Notes under the pieces: model-generated
Databases searched by the model: none
Seen by the model: the letters and a program-made list of their open reading frames with translations, nothing else
Told to the model about the DNA's origin: nothing
In this document: in pieces, positions 1-6,582 of the stretch
How the letters are laid out: every line of letters starts with the position of its first letter
Numbering within the stretch: the stretch's first letter is position 1
Position numbers and translations under genes: made by a program
Assembly (NCBI GenBank): GCA_022353185.1
Contig: JAKRWB010000607.1
Coordinates: forward strand, 1 to 17,977
Reading direction: 5' to 3'
Length of the DNA: 17,977 nucleotides
DNA from: ANME-2 cluster archaeon
GTDB taxonomy: Archaea; Halobacteriota; Methanosarcinia; Methanosarcinales; Methanocomedenaceae

Positions 1-1
1 G

Positions 2-385
2 ATGGACGGGTTCAATCCCAGAAGTGGTGTCAGGCTGCTTGCCGCTACTAATAGACTGGACATACTTGATGCAGCAATGCTACGCCCCGGGCGGTTCGAT
101 AGGTTCATTGAAGTCTCGCTGCCCAACGAAGATGCCAGGAAGAGCATTCTTAAGATTCATACACGTAATATGACTTTATCACAAGACATTGACTTTGATA
201 AATTAGCGAAGATCACCGAAGGTTCCAATGGCTCTGAATTGAAGGCCATAGCCACTGAAGCCGGTATGTTTGCCATACGTAATGATAAAGATCATGTGGA
301 ATATGAGGATCTGCAAAGTGCCGTGGCAAAAGTGTTGATGCATAAAGATAAATCAGTTAATTTATCTGAGAACATGTTCGTATAA
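2..385 (+). CDS. pan: Proteasome-activating nucleotidase (PAN), C-terminal part
   Basis: This is the last 127 residues of an AAA+ ATPase whose beginning lies left of the window. PAN forms a hexameric ring that unfolds proteins and feeds them into the archaeal 20S proteasome in the cytoplasm. Visible are the second region of homology with AATNRLDILD (sensor) and RPGRFDR (arginine finger), followed by the small helical AAA lid (EGSNGSELKAIATEAG, residues about 73-88). The protein ends in Met-Phe-Val, which fits the hydrophobic-aromatic-X tail that docks into the proteasome alpha ring, with Phe where Tyr is usual. A Cdc48-type ATPase is less likely, because the protein ends right after one AAA lid and has the short docking tail. 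The next gene starts 129 bases downstream behind its own promoter, so pan is probably the last gene of its transcript. Confidence 0.9.
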   Translation: MDGFNPRSGVRLLAATNRLDILDAAMLRPGRFDRFIEVSLPNEDARKSILKIHTRNMTLSQDIDFDKLAKITEGSNGSELKAIATEAGMFAIRNDKDHVEYEDLQSAVAKVLMHKDKSVNLSENMFV

Positions 386-454
386 TCCAAATTTCAGTAT
401 CGTTGTGAATTTAAAAATTTTCATATTATGGGCAATTATGTAACTAACAAATAG

Positions 455-509
455 TATTATGCTTTATGTAAACCGTTAAAATAACAAGAGCAGGTTTAGC
501 TTAGAGGAG
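455..509 (+). promoter_or_regulatory. Promoter and ribosome binding site for the small membrane protein/Roadblock pair
   Basis: A TATA-like element (CTTTATGTA, 462-470) sits about 45 bases before the ATG at 515. A GAGGAG ribosome binding site lies at 504-509, five bases before that ATG. A short-leader transcript is implied. Motif match only. Confidence 0.4.
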
Positions 510-514
510 ATTTA

Positions 515-866
515 ATGACCGATTTTGATGTGTATTTTTTGTTTAATGCTGTGGATTTTATAGTCCGCTTAATCTTAGTTGTCATATTTTTCCTAATGGC
601 ATCCACACTCAAAAATTCAGATCCGGACGTCATTCGTTCCAGGCTTTTTCTTGAGTACAATCGAATAACCAGGTCATTTAATTTAATGTTCGTTGGTTCG
701 ATTTTTTTTTATTGCAGCAGTGATAGAGTATATACTTCATCCTGCTATTGGAGATGAAATGTTTTTGGTCATGAAAGTATCCATCACCATTTTTCAGGTG
801 ACGGTTATTTATTTTATTGCAACCTTAAACAAATCTATAAGCCCGACCGGAAGGGGGGGAATGTGA
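515..866 (+). pseudogene. Small three-helix membrane protein, frame broken at a T9 run
   Basis: The reading frame opens at ATG 515 behind a good GAGGAG site. It encodes a hydrophobic helix (residues about 11-33), a charged loop, and the start of a second helix. At 702-710 there are nine T in a row; the frame as given then runs into non-hydrophobic sequence and stops at 757. With one T removed, the frame continues as FFIAAVIEYILHP and then a third helix (MFLVMKVSITIFQVTVIYFI), ending at TGA 864-866. The continuation is clearly membrane-like, so the intact product is a protein of about 116 residues with three helices. The cause could be a sequencing error, a real mutation, phase variation, or slippage at the homopolymer. 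I do not recognise the family. It directly precedes a Roadblock protein, so it may be a membrane partner for it. Confidence 0.6.
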
Positions 867-885
867 TATAGCAACCTTAAAAGAA

Positions 886-1233
886 ATGCTTGATGAAGTT
901 TTAATTAGTCTTGAATCAATTGACGACATCAAGCTATCTGCTATAATATCACGTCATGGGTTGTTAATGGTATCCAGAGCCACACAGGAATCAAATACTG
1001 ACGCTTTTGCGGCTTTGACTGCTACGCTTCACATGTCTGCTGAATCTACCACCAAAAGGCTTAGTAAAGAAGTACCAAAATCAATTATTGTGGAAACCGA
1101 TAAGCACAATCTTATAACCTATGCGGCTGGTCCGAATGCACTTTTAGTGGTAATGGCAAGTAACGAAGGTGGGCTTGGGTTAATTTTGAATGAAATGAAG
1201 AAAGCTGCAGAAAAAATAAAATCTATTGTATAA
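886..1233 (+). CDS. Roadblock/LC7 domain protein
   Basis: This 115-residue protein is a single Roadblock/LC7 domain, the fold of MglB and dynein light chains, which in prokaryotes usually dimerises and binds or regulates small Ras-like GTPases. Supporting features are the N-terminal helix (MLDEVLISLESID), the strand pair with SAIISRHGLLMVS, the alanine-rich central helix (about residues 39-62), the IIVETDKHNLITYAAGPNALLVVM strands, and the C-terminal helix LGLILNEMKKAAEKIKSI. The frame is open upstream to 841 but has no better start than ATG 886, which has only a weak ribosome binding site. It lies 19 bases after the corrected end of the small membrane protein, so the two are probably cotranscribed. 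No GTPase gene is present in the window. Family assignment is from fold pattern, not a search. Confidence 0.75.
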   Translation: MLDEVLISLESIDDIKLSAIISRHGLLMVSRATQESNTDAFAALTATLHMSAESTTKRLSKEVPKSIIVETDKHNLITYAAGPNALLVVMASNEGGLGLILNEMKKAAEKIKSIV

Positions 1234-1283
1234 CTTCAATCCTCGCTTATCAAACGTTGTTATTAAATTCTTACTCCATTGTT

Positions 1284-1318
1284 ATTTCGCTTCTATTACG
1301 CTGTTAGCATAGCGAAAT
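1284..1318. repeat. Inverted repeat after the Roadblock gene
   Basis: ATTTCGCT (1284-1291) is repeated in inverted orientation as AGCGAAAT (1311-1318), with a 19-base spacer. It could be the end-of-transcript structure of the Roadblock gene or an upstream operator of argD. There is no T-rich tail of the kind that would make it a convincing terminator. Confidence 0.35.
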
Positions 1319-1336
1319 TATCCTGTTTTAGTATTG

Positions 1337-1424
1337 TTATCACTCAACAATGGCACTGTCATCATTCTATTATCACTTTGTGATAACACCAGTATCAAAG
1401 ATTTTATCACTTTATACTTATATC
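1337..1424 (+). promoter_or_regulatory. argD operon promoter with palindromic operator and phased TTATCACT sites
   Basis: Three copies of TTATCACT lie at 1337-1344, 1370-1377 and 1404-1411, spaced 33 and 34 bases apart, that is about three helical turns. The middle copy is half of a perfect palindrome, TTATCAC-TTT-GTGATAA (1370-1386). The third copy abuts a TATA-like stretch (TTTATACTTATAT, 1411-1423), which is 18-30 bases before the argD ATG. This arrangement suits a dimeric repressor or activator binding over or just upstream of the promoter. The regulator is unknown. Confidence 0.5.
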
Positions 1425-1441
1425 AAGGATAGGAAGTACAA

Positions 1442-2617
1442 ATGACAGACATATATCAGAATATCGTTGACAGGGACCAGAAGTACGTTTTCCAGAATTA
1501 TACTCGCCAGCCAATTGCTATTTCCCGCGGTGCAGGTGCTGTAGTATGGGATACTGGAGGACGGGAATACATAGATTGTGTGGCAGGTATAGCAGTCAAT
1601 AATCTGGGACACTGCCATCCTGCAGTGGTTGAGGCTGTAAGCCGACAAGCTGCTGAACTTATACATGTTTCAAACCTGTATTATACCAGCCAGCAGGCTG
1701 AACTGGCAGAACAACTGGTGCCCAGGACAGGTATGGACCGGATATTCTTTTGCAATTCCGGGACCGAAGCCGTGGAGGGCGCATTGAAACTGGCGCGCCG
1801 GGCTACAGGACGAACCGATTTTGTGGCTGCCGAACACAGTTTCCATGGACGTACCATGGGTGCGCTCAGTGTAACTCATAAGTCACAGTACCGTGAGCCA
1901 TTCCAGCCGTTATTGCAGAAGGTAGAATTCGTAGTTTATAACAATGTAGAATCATTGAAGGGCAGTGTGAACCGGGATACTGCAGCAGTCATAATTGAGC
2001 CCATCCAGGGCGAGGGTGGGGTGCGGGTACCTTCTGATGAATACCTGCGCTCAGCCCGGGATTTATGTGATGATGCCGGCGCACTGTTGATATTTGATGA
2101 AGTCCAGACCGGATTTGGCAGGACTGGCAAATGGTTTGCCAGGGAGCATTCAGGGGTGGAGCCCGATATCATGACACTGGCCAAAGCACTGGCTGGCGGT
2201 CTGCCTATGGGTGCCATGCTTGCTAAGGAAGACACGGCTGCCAGGATGCAAAAAGGCGACCATGCTGCCACATTTGGCGGAGGTCCGCTGGTATGTGCTG
2301 CGGCACTGGCATCATTGAAGGTAATAGAAGATGAGAATCTGGTCGAACGCTCGGCCCTGATGGGTGATTACCTGATGCAGGGATTGAAAAACCTTGAACT
2401 TGACCGGGTTACTGAAATCCGTGGCAAAGGGCTTATGGTGGGCGTTGAACTGAATGTGAAATGCGGCCCATTGGTGGATTATGCAAGAGAGCACGGGGTG
2501 CTTCTGAACTGCACTTCAGATTCTGTGCTCAGGTTTGTACCCCCTCTTACTATCACTAAAGAGCAGATAGACCGCGTAATAGAAGTGGTAGCCCAGGGTA
2601 TAAAGGAAGTAGAATGA
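1442..2617 (+). CDS. argD: Acetylornithine aminotransferase
   Basis: A class-III PLP aminotransferase of 391 residues, the usual ArgD length. It converts N-acetylglutamate semialdehyde plus glutamate to N-acetylornithine plus 2-oxoglutarate in arginine synthesis. Visible are GTEA (107-110, phosphate binding), SFHGRTMGALS (133-143, around the aromatic PLP stacking site), IIEPIQGEGG (184-193), FDEVQTGFGRTG (218-229, with Asp219 for the PLP nitrogen), and Lys248 in LAKALAGGLPMG as the Schiff-base lysine. The C-terminal RFVPPLTI is typical. The enzyme may also serve as succinyldiaminopimelate or lysine-pathway aminotransferase, since ArgD homologues are often broad. It is the first gene of a four-gene unit and overlaps hisC by four bases. 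A palindromic operator candidate lies directly upstream. Confidence 0.92.
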   Translation: MTDIYQNIVDRDQKYVFQNYTRQPIAISRGAGAVVWDTGGREYIDCVAGIAVNNLGHCHPAVVEAVSRQAAELIHVSNLYYTSQQAELAEQLVPRTGMDRIFFCNSGTEAVEGALKLARRATGRTDFVAAEHSFHGRTMGALSVTHKSQYREPFQPLLQKVEFVVYNNVESLKGSVNRDTAAVIIEPIQGEGGVRVPSDEYLRSARDLCDDAGALLIFDEVQTGFGRTGKWFAREHSGVEPDIMTLAKALAGGLPMGAMLAKEDTAARMQKGDHAATFGGGPLVCAAALASLKVIEDENLVERSALMGDYLMQGLKNLELDRVTEIRGKGLMVGVELNVKCGPLVDYAREHGVLLNCTSDSVLRFVPPLTITKEQIDRVIEVVAQGIKEVE

Positions 2618-3711
2618 CCAACTCGAAAGACCTGCTTAAGAAATCCATCAAGGGCATAGCCGAGTACGTACCAGGAAAATCTACTGAAGATATTGTCGCA
2701 GGTTATGGTTTAAGACCTGAGGATATAGTCAAACTTGGTTCAAATGAGAATCCACTGGGCCCGTCCACCAGGGCGGTAGAAGCCGTTCGCACAATGGCAG
2801 ATAGCATAAGCGTGTACCCTTCAGTTGATGCAGGAGAACTGCGCAGGGCACTGGCAGCATATGTAGGCTACCCGGAGGATATGGTGGTCATGGGAGCTGG
2901 CATGGATGGTGTGGTCGACACCCTTATGAGGTTGTTCGTCCAGCCCGGTACCAGTGCCATCATCCCTACGCCCACCTTTTCCTATTTTGAAATTGCATTA
3001 AGGGCAGCGGGCGGTACGCCCGTGTTTGTTAAGCGGCAGGATGATTACAGTGTACCAATTAAAACAATAATTTCCTCTATTGAGGATTCCACCCGCCTGA
3101 TATATTTATGCTCACCTAACAACCCGTCAGGCAACACCATTCCCGAGGACGATGTCAGGGCATTAGTGAAGTCCACAAATGCCATTGTGTTTTTAGATGA
3201 AGCTTATGTTGAATTCGCTTCGAAAAGCCTGGTCGGTCTGGTCTCAGAGTACGACAATCTTGTGGTGGGCCGGACCATGTCAAAGGCCATGGGCCTGGCA
3301 GGACTGAGGATAGGGTATGCAGTTGTACCTAACTGGATATTCAGGGAATACATGAAAGCCACCACTCCATTCGCGATTAGTAGAATCGCAGTGGCAGCCG
3401 GACTGGCTGCACTTGATGATGTCGATTACCGGGAGAAGACCATTGATAACGTAGATGTGGGCAGGAAATTCCTTACCGAGCACCTGTCAGGTTACTGCAG
3501 GGTATATCAGTCCGAAGGAAACTTTATTCTCATAGATGTATCGCCAAAGAAAAGCAAGGATGTAGTAGAAATGCTGCTCAAGAAAGGCATCATTGTGCGC
3601 GACTGCACCTCGTTTCGGGACGCAGGCGATGGGCTGGTAAGAATAACCGTGGGCACCCCTGACCAGAACAAACTGGTAGTAGATGCACTGCAGGGTACAC
3701 TGGGCTCATGA
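2614..3711 (+). CDS. hisC: Histidinol-phosphate aminotransferase
   Basis: A class I/II PLP aminotransferase of 365 residues, the normal HisC length. It transfers the amino group from glutamate to imidazole-acetol phosphate in histidine synthesis. Key landmarks are LGSNENPLGPS (41-51), the CSPNNPSGN signature (166-174), FLDEAYVEF (193-201, Asp195 contacting the PLP nitrogen), and Lys224 in RTMSKAMGLAGLRIGY, which binds PLP. The ending RITVGTP is typical of HisC. Its ATG overlaps the argD stop as ATGA, and its own stop overlaps the next start in the same way, so it is translationally coupled on both sides. Other his genes are not in the window. Archaeal HisC can also act on aromatic amino acids, which cannot be excluded from sequence. 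Confidence 0.92.
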   Translation: MTNSKDLLKKSIKGIAEYVPGKSTEDIVAGYGLRPEDIVKLGSNENPLGPSTRAVEAVRTMADSISVYPSVDAGELRRALAAYVGYPEDMVVMGAGMDGVVDTLMRLFVQPGTSAIIPTPTFSYFEIALRAAGGTPVFVKRQDDYSVPIKTIISSIEDSTRLIYLCSPNNPSGNTIPEDDVRALVKSTNAIVFLDEAYVEFASKSLVGLVSEYDNLVVGRTMSKAMGLAGLRIGYAVVPNWIFREYMKATTPFAISRIAVAAGLAALDDVDYREKTIDNVDVGRKFLTEHLSGYCRVYQSEGNFILIDVSPKKSKDVVEMLLKKGIIVRDCTSFRDAGDGLVRITVGTPDQNKLVVDALQGTLGS

Positions 3712-4256
3712 TAATTGCACTGACCGGTACACCGGGCACAGGGAAGACTTCTATTTGCACTTTGCTGGAGCAGCATTACCGGATTATCGACCTCAATGCT
3801 TTTATAATCGGTGAGGGCCTGCATACTGGTGAAGATGAACAACGTGGTTCATTGGAGGCGGACATGGATGCTCTTCAGGACCGGGTGGATGAACTGGTAA
3901 CGGATAATACCGCAACAGTGATTATCGAGGGGCACCTATCCCACTTGCTAACGGACATTGATGGGCTCATTGTGCTCCGCACCCGGCCACGTGTGCTGGC
4001 ACAGAGACTTGAGAATAGGGGATATCCGCCCCAAAAGGTGCAGGAGAACATGGAAGCAGAAGCTTTGGACGTGATACTGGTGGAAGCGGTGGAACTGTAT
4101 GAAAGGGTTTATGAACTGGAAACTACCACGACCATACCCGAAGATGCTGCACTGGAGGTACACTCAATGATACAGTGGCTTGAGTCCGGGGACTATGAGC
4201 AATTAAGTGGATATCTGCCAGGGCGTTTTGACTGGAGCGAGGAGGTGTTCGGATGA
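3708..4256 (+). CDS. AK6/Fap7-type adenylate kinase (archaeal putative adenylate kinase)
   Basis: A P-loop kinase of 182 residues, the length of the archaeal branch of the AK6/Fap7/hCINAP family. It opens with the Walker A motif GTPGTGKTS (residues 7-15). The IIEGHLSHLL segment (72-81), the LRTRPRVLAQRLENRGY region (NMP/LID area, 89-105) and NMEAEALDVI (113-122) are characteristic of this family rather than of classical Adk. Family members have adenylate kinase and ATPase activity, and eukaryotic Fap7 helps mature the 18S rRNA 3' end, so a role in small-subunit assembly is possible here. It is translationally coupled to hisC (ATGA overlap) and to the lipid gene downstream. Confidence 0.85.
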   Translation: MIIALTGTPGTGKTSICTLLEQHYRIIDLNAFIIGEGLHTGEDEQRGSLEADMDALQDRVDELVTDNTATVIIEGHLSHLLTDIDGLIVLRTRPRVLAQRLENRGYPPQKVQENMEAEALDVILVEAVELYERVYELETTTTIPEDAALEVHSMIQWLESGDYEQLSGYLPGRFDWSEEVFG

Positions 4257-4882
4257 CACTGAATAATTACAGGCCTTATGTGAGTTTTATTTTGGAACCT
4301 TGTGCTTCTGCCCTTGTACACATGGGTCTTACTCCCAACAGGGTGTCGGTACTGTCTCTCATCTTTGCGATACTGGCCGGGGTGTCATATTATTATTCCT
4401 ACGACAACAGGATATACCTGATTGCTGCACTGGTGTTTGTGATTTTGAACTCGTTCACGGATGCCGTTGATGGGGTCATGGCACGGATGTTCAATATGCA
4501 GTCTAACAGAGGTGATTTCCTTGACCATGTTATCGACCGGTATGCAGATACTTTCATCATTTGCGGCATATTTTTTGCAGGCTACGTACACTGGATGATT
4601 GGGGTTGCTGCCATTACCGGTGTGCTGATAACCAGTTACATGGGCACTCAGGCCCAGGCAGTTGGGGGCACCCGGCATTACGGCGGCATCATGGGACGTG
4701 CGGACCGGCTGGCCCTGATAATTATGGTGAGTGCCGCTAACATCATCTACCCTGCACAATTTTATTCCATGCAACTGCTGGGCTGGATCATCGTGGTGAT
4801 TGCATTGACGTCCCACTTCACGGCAGTGCAGAGATTTTTGCACACCTGGGATGAGATTGAAGGCACTAAGGGCAATAAGTAG
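4253..4882 (+). CDS. CDP-alcohol phosphatidyltransferase, probably archaetidylinositol phosphate synthase type
   Basis: A 209-residue integral membrane enzyme with about six hydrophobic segments. The complete family signature D-x2-D-G-x2-A-R-x8-G-x3-D-x3-D is present, with Asp70, Asp73, Gly74, Ala77, Arg78, Gly87, Asp91 and Asp95; the aspartates bind divalent metal. Such enzymes move a phosphoalcohol onto CDP-archaeol to build polar head groups. The specific substrate, myo-inositol phosphate rather than glycerol phosphate or serine, is inferred from resemblance in size and layout to archaetidylinositol phosphate synthases and is not proved by any residue I can point to. It is the last gene of the argD-hisC-AK6 unit, overlapping the kinase stop by four bases, and ends seven bases before a convergent nitroreductase gene. 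Confidence 0.8.
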   Translation: MTLNNYRPYVSFILEPCASALVHMGLTPNRVSVLSLIFAILAGVSYYYSYDNRIYLIAALVFVILNSFTDAVDGVMARMFNMQSNRGDFLDHVIDRYADTFIICGIFFAGYVHWMIGVAAITGVLITSYMGTQAQAVGGTRHYGGIMGRADRLALIIMVSAANIIYPAQFYSMQLLGWIIVVIALTSHFTAVQRFLHTWDEIEGTKGNK

Positions 4883-4889
4883 TTCATTT

Positions 4890-5411
4890 TTACCAGGATT
4901 CCCAGTGTATCAGTTTTGAGGCATCTATGCGGTCAGGTGTGTCGGGAGTATCTGCCGGATAGCCCAGGGCAAGCATACATACAGGCCTAATGTTGTGGGG
5001 AATCATGAGTATCTCTGATATATCTGCATTATTGAATGCACCCACCCAGCAGGTGGCCAGGCCCATATCATGAGCGGCCAGTGTCATTACCATTGCACTT
5101 ATACTTGCATCCTGGATGGAATAGAGTTCTCCCCGGCCGCTGTAGATGCGACTGGAACGGGGCGTGTTGGCACAGAACACAATTATCACTGGCGCCTGCA
5201 CCAGGAATTTCTGGTCAAGCGCAGCTTCTTTTAGTTTTTTCTTGACCGCTGTGTTTGTTACCACAATAAAGTCCCTTGCCTGGAGATTGCCGGCAGAGGG
5301 TGCCATCTGGGCATCCTGGATGAGTTTTTCAACAATCTGGCAGTCTACTGGGTCTGATGTAAATTTACGTACGCTGCGCCGTTGGTATATAGCATCCAGG
5401 CATTCTGTCAT
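4890..5411 (-). CDS. Nitroreductase family FMN protein
   Basis: A single-domain nitroreductase of 173 residues if translation starts at ATG 5411. The frame also allows ATG 5444, adding 11 residues. Family signs are the N-terminal ECLDAIYQRRSVRKF, where RRSVRKF binds the FMN phosphate, then AQMAPSAGNLQARDFIVV, the QDASISAMVMTLAAHDMGLATCW helix region, and CMLALGYPAD near the end, before a Trp-containing tail. These enzymes form homodimers and reduce nitro compounds, quinones or flavin-like substrates with NAD(P)H or ferredoxin; the physiological substrate here is unknown. The gene converges with the phosphatidyltransferase and is divergent from tbp, with a short promoter region between. The start at 5411 fits the usual family N-terminus better. 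Confidence 0.85.
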   Translation of the reverse strand: MTECLDAIYQRRSVRKFTSDPVDCQIVEKLIQDAQMAPSAGNLQARDFIVVTNTAVKKKLKEAALDQKFLVQAPVIIVFCANTPRSSRIYSGRGELYSIQDASISAMVMTLAAHDMGLATCWVGAFNNADISEILMIPHNIRPVCMLALGYPADTPDTPDRIDASKLIHWESW

Positions 5412-5525
5412 ATACAATAAGTTGTTGATGGAAGTATAAGACATTAGCTAAGTTTTATCTTTAAGGTAGATATGGATCGAAAAAAACATGGATTTACTTT
5501 CCGTAGGTTTTATCGTTAATGCCAC

Positions 5526-5582
5526 GGTTTATATGTAATATTCTAACCAATGATTGAATATATTGAGATAACATATCGGTGA
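5526..5582 (+). promoter_or_regulatory. tbp promoter and ribosome binding site
   Basis: A good archaeal TATA box, GTTTATATG (5527-5535), lies about 52 bases before the tbp ATG, which gives a leader of about 30 bases. GGTGA at 5578-5582 is a ribosome binding site at a suitable distance. Because the product of the gene binds such boxes, self-regulation is possible but not shown. Confidence 0.55.
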
Positions 5583-5586
5583 AAAA

Positions 5587-6156
5587 ATGCCAGAATCGGA
5601 AATAAAACCAGAATCGGAAATAAAGATACAGAACGTGGTTGCTTCAACTAAATTAGCTGAAAGTTTTGATTTAGTGAGCATTGAATCAGTACTTGAAGGT
5701 GCAGAATATAATAAAGCCAAATTTCCAGGCATGGTCTACCGGGTAACCAATCCCAAAGCAGCCTTTTTAATTTTTACTTCAGGCAAGGTAGTCTGCACTG
5801 GGGCGAAGAATGTAGACGATGTAGTAATTGTCATTAACAATCTTGCCAAGAAGATTGAATCTCTTAGCATGGAAGTTTTGAAAGACCCTGAGATAACCAT
5901 ACAGAACATTGTTGCATCGGCTGACCTTGGTACTAACTTAAATCTAAATGCAATCGCTGTGGGCCTTGGTTTCGAGAACATTGAATATGAGCCTGAGCAG
6001 TTCCCCGGACTTGTTTACCGTATTAAATCACCTAAGATAGTGGTTCTCATATTCAGTTCAGGTAAACTGGTGGTAACCGGTGGAAAATCTCCTGCAGATT
6101 GTCAGCGTGGAGTTGAGATAGTACGGGAACAACTCGAGAGCATGTCTTTGCTCTGA
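5587..6156 (+). CDS. tbp: TATA-box binding protein (TBP)
   Basis: A 189-residue general transcription factor that bends promoter DNA at the TATA box and recruits TFB and RNA polymerase. The saddle is made of two related halves, residues about 12-97 and 103-186. Each half has IQNVVAS/IQNIVAS, an FPG-VYR element (FPGMVYR, FPGLVYR) and an F-SGK element (FLIFTSGKVVCTGAK, VLIFSSGKLVVTGGK), which carry the DNA-inserting phenylalanines. The whole protein closely resembles the main TBP of Methanosarcinales. The N-terminus is odd: PESEIK occurs twice in a row, from an 18-bp duplication. Some methanosarcinal genomes carry several TBPs; this one looks canonical. It is followed 11 bases later by a small CxxC protein, probably in the same transcript. 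Confidence 0.96.
   Translation: MPESEIKPESEIKIQNVVASTKLAESFDLVSIESVLEGAEYNKAKFPGMVYRVTNPKAAFLIFTSGKVVCTGAKNVDDVVIVINNLAKKIESLSMEVLKDPEITIQNIVASADLGTNLNLNAIAVGLGFENIEYEPEQFPGLVYRIKSPKIVVLIFSSGKLVVTGGKSPADCQRGVEIVREQLESMSLL
5590..5625 (+). repeat. 18-bp tandem duplication at the start of tbp
   Basis: The 18 bases at 5590-5607 are repeated at 5608-5625 with one difference (final A versus G). They encode Pro-Glu-Ser-Glu-Ile-Lys twice. The duplication adds six residues to the short N-terminal tail ahead of the TBP fold and keeps the frame. Confidence 0.9.
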
Positions 6157-6167
6157 TCCTTTTTTAT

Positions 6168-6470
6168 GTGGTGATTACCGTGTCCTACCGTGAAGCTGTG
6201 GCTAAGAGTTTTATCGTGGATGATGAGGTTAAGGAGTTCATCAGCCAGGAAGACCGGGATTTTAGGATTTGCACATCATGCGGCGGTCCCGTGCTGGTTC
6301 CAACTGACCTGGTTCCGGCCAAACCTACTGACGTGGAAGTTAAGATCGGTGAAAATTCACTGTTTGTTTCTATTATACAGGCCAGGTTCACAAGACGTAT
6401 CCATAGCTCAATGCTGGACCAGTACCAATATATGATGTCAGCGGACCTGAGCCGCTGTGAACTGGATTAA
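6168..6470 (+). CDS. Small CxxC protein downstream of tbp, function unknown
   Basis: A protein of about 100 residues that I do not recognise. Visible features are a CTSCGG knuckle (Cys35, Cys38) that could be half of a metal site, followed by PVLVPTDLVPAKPTDVEVKIGE and a basic segment ARFTRRIH. Only one further cysteine (Cys96) is present, so a four-cysteine zinc site would need dimerisation or a histidine (His79 is the only one). The start is uncertain: GTG codons at 6168, 6171 and 6180 are possible and no ribosome binding site is convincing. The gap to tbp is 11 bases, so the two are probably cotranscribed and translation may depend on coupling. The DRDFRICTSCGGPV context suggests a structured protein rather than a chance frame, and codon use looks like its neighbours. 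Confidence 0.7.
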   Translation: MVITVSYREAVAKSFIVDDEVKEFISQEDRDFRICTSCGGPVLVPTDLVPAKPTDVEVKIGENSLFVSIIQARFTRRIHSSMLDQYQYMMSADLSRCELD

Positions 6471-6582
6471 GTGAATCGGTTAAAAAGTTTCGAAACATTA
6501 AGACCGGATTACAATTATTGGTTTTACAATACTTGTATTTATTATTGTGGGATTGACAATTATCGGTTTTACTTTTGCCTGA
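6471..6582 (+). other. Intergenic stretch with a 17-base direct repeat and a possible small membrane peptide
   Basis: ACAATTATTGGTTTTAC (6511-6527) recurs at 6556-6572 with one mismatch. In one frame (6508-6582) this reads ITIIGFTILVFIIVGLTIIGFTFA and stops at TGA 6580-6582, a convincing transmembrane helix with an internal LTIIGFT-type repeat. The frame is closed at 6499 and has no start codon; removal of one C at 6504-6505 would join it to a GTG at 6471. It may be a broken small membrane protein gene, or a chance effect of T-rich repeats. It overlaps the 3' end of the convergent winged-helix gene. Confidence 0.3.

Noticed and set aside
1284..1318. Possible tRNA or structured RNA from the inverted repeat
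   Set aside because: Only one 8-bp stem with a 19-base loop; no cloverleaf arms or TTCRA loop found.
1370..1411. Possible CRISPR-like array because of TTATCACT spaced at 33-34 bases
   Set aside because: The repeated unit is only eight bases and occurs three times; it fits transcription-factor sites, not CRISPR repeats of about 30 bases.
4385..4843. A 152-codon minus-strand open frame opposite the phosphatidyltransferase
   Set aside because: His/Gln/Asn-rich shadow of a real membrane-enzyme gene carrying the full catalytic signature.
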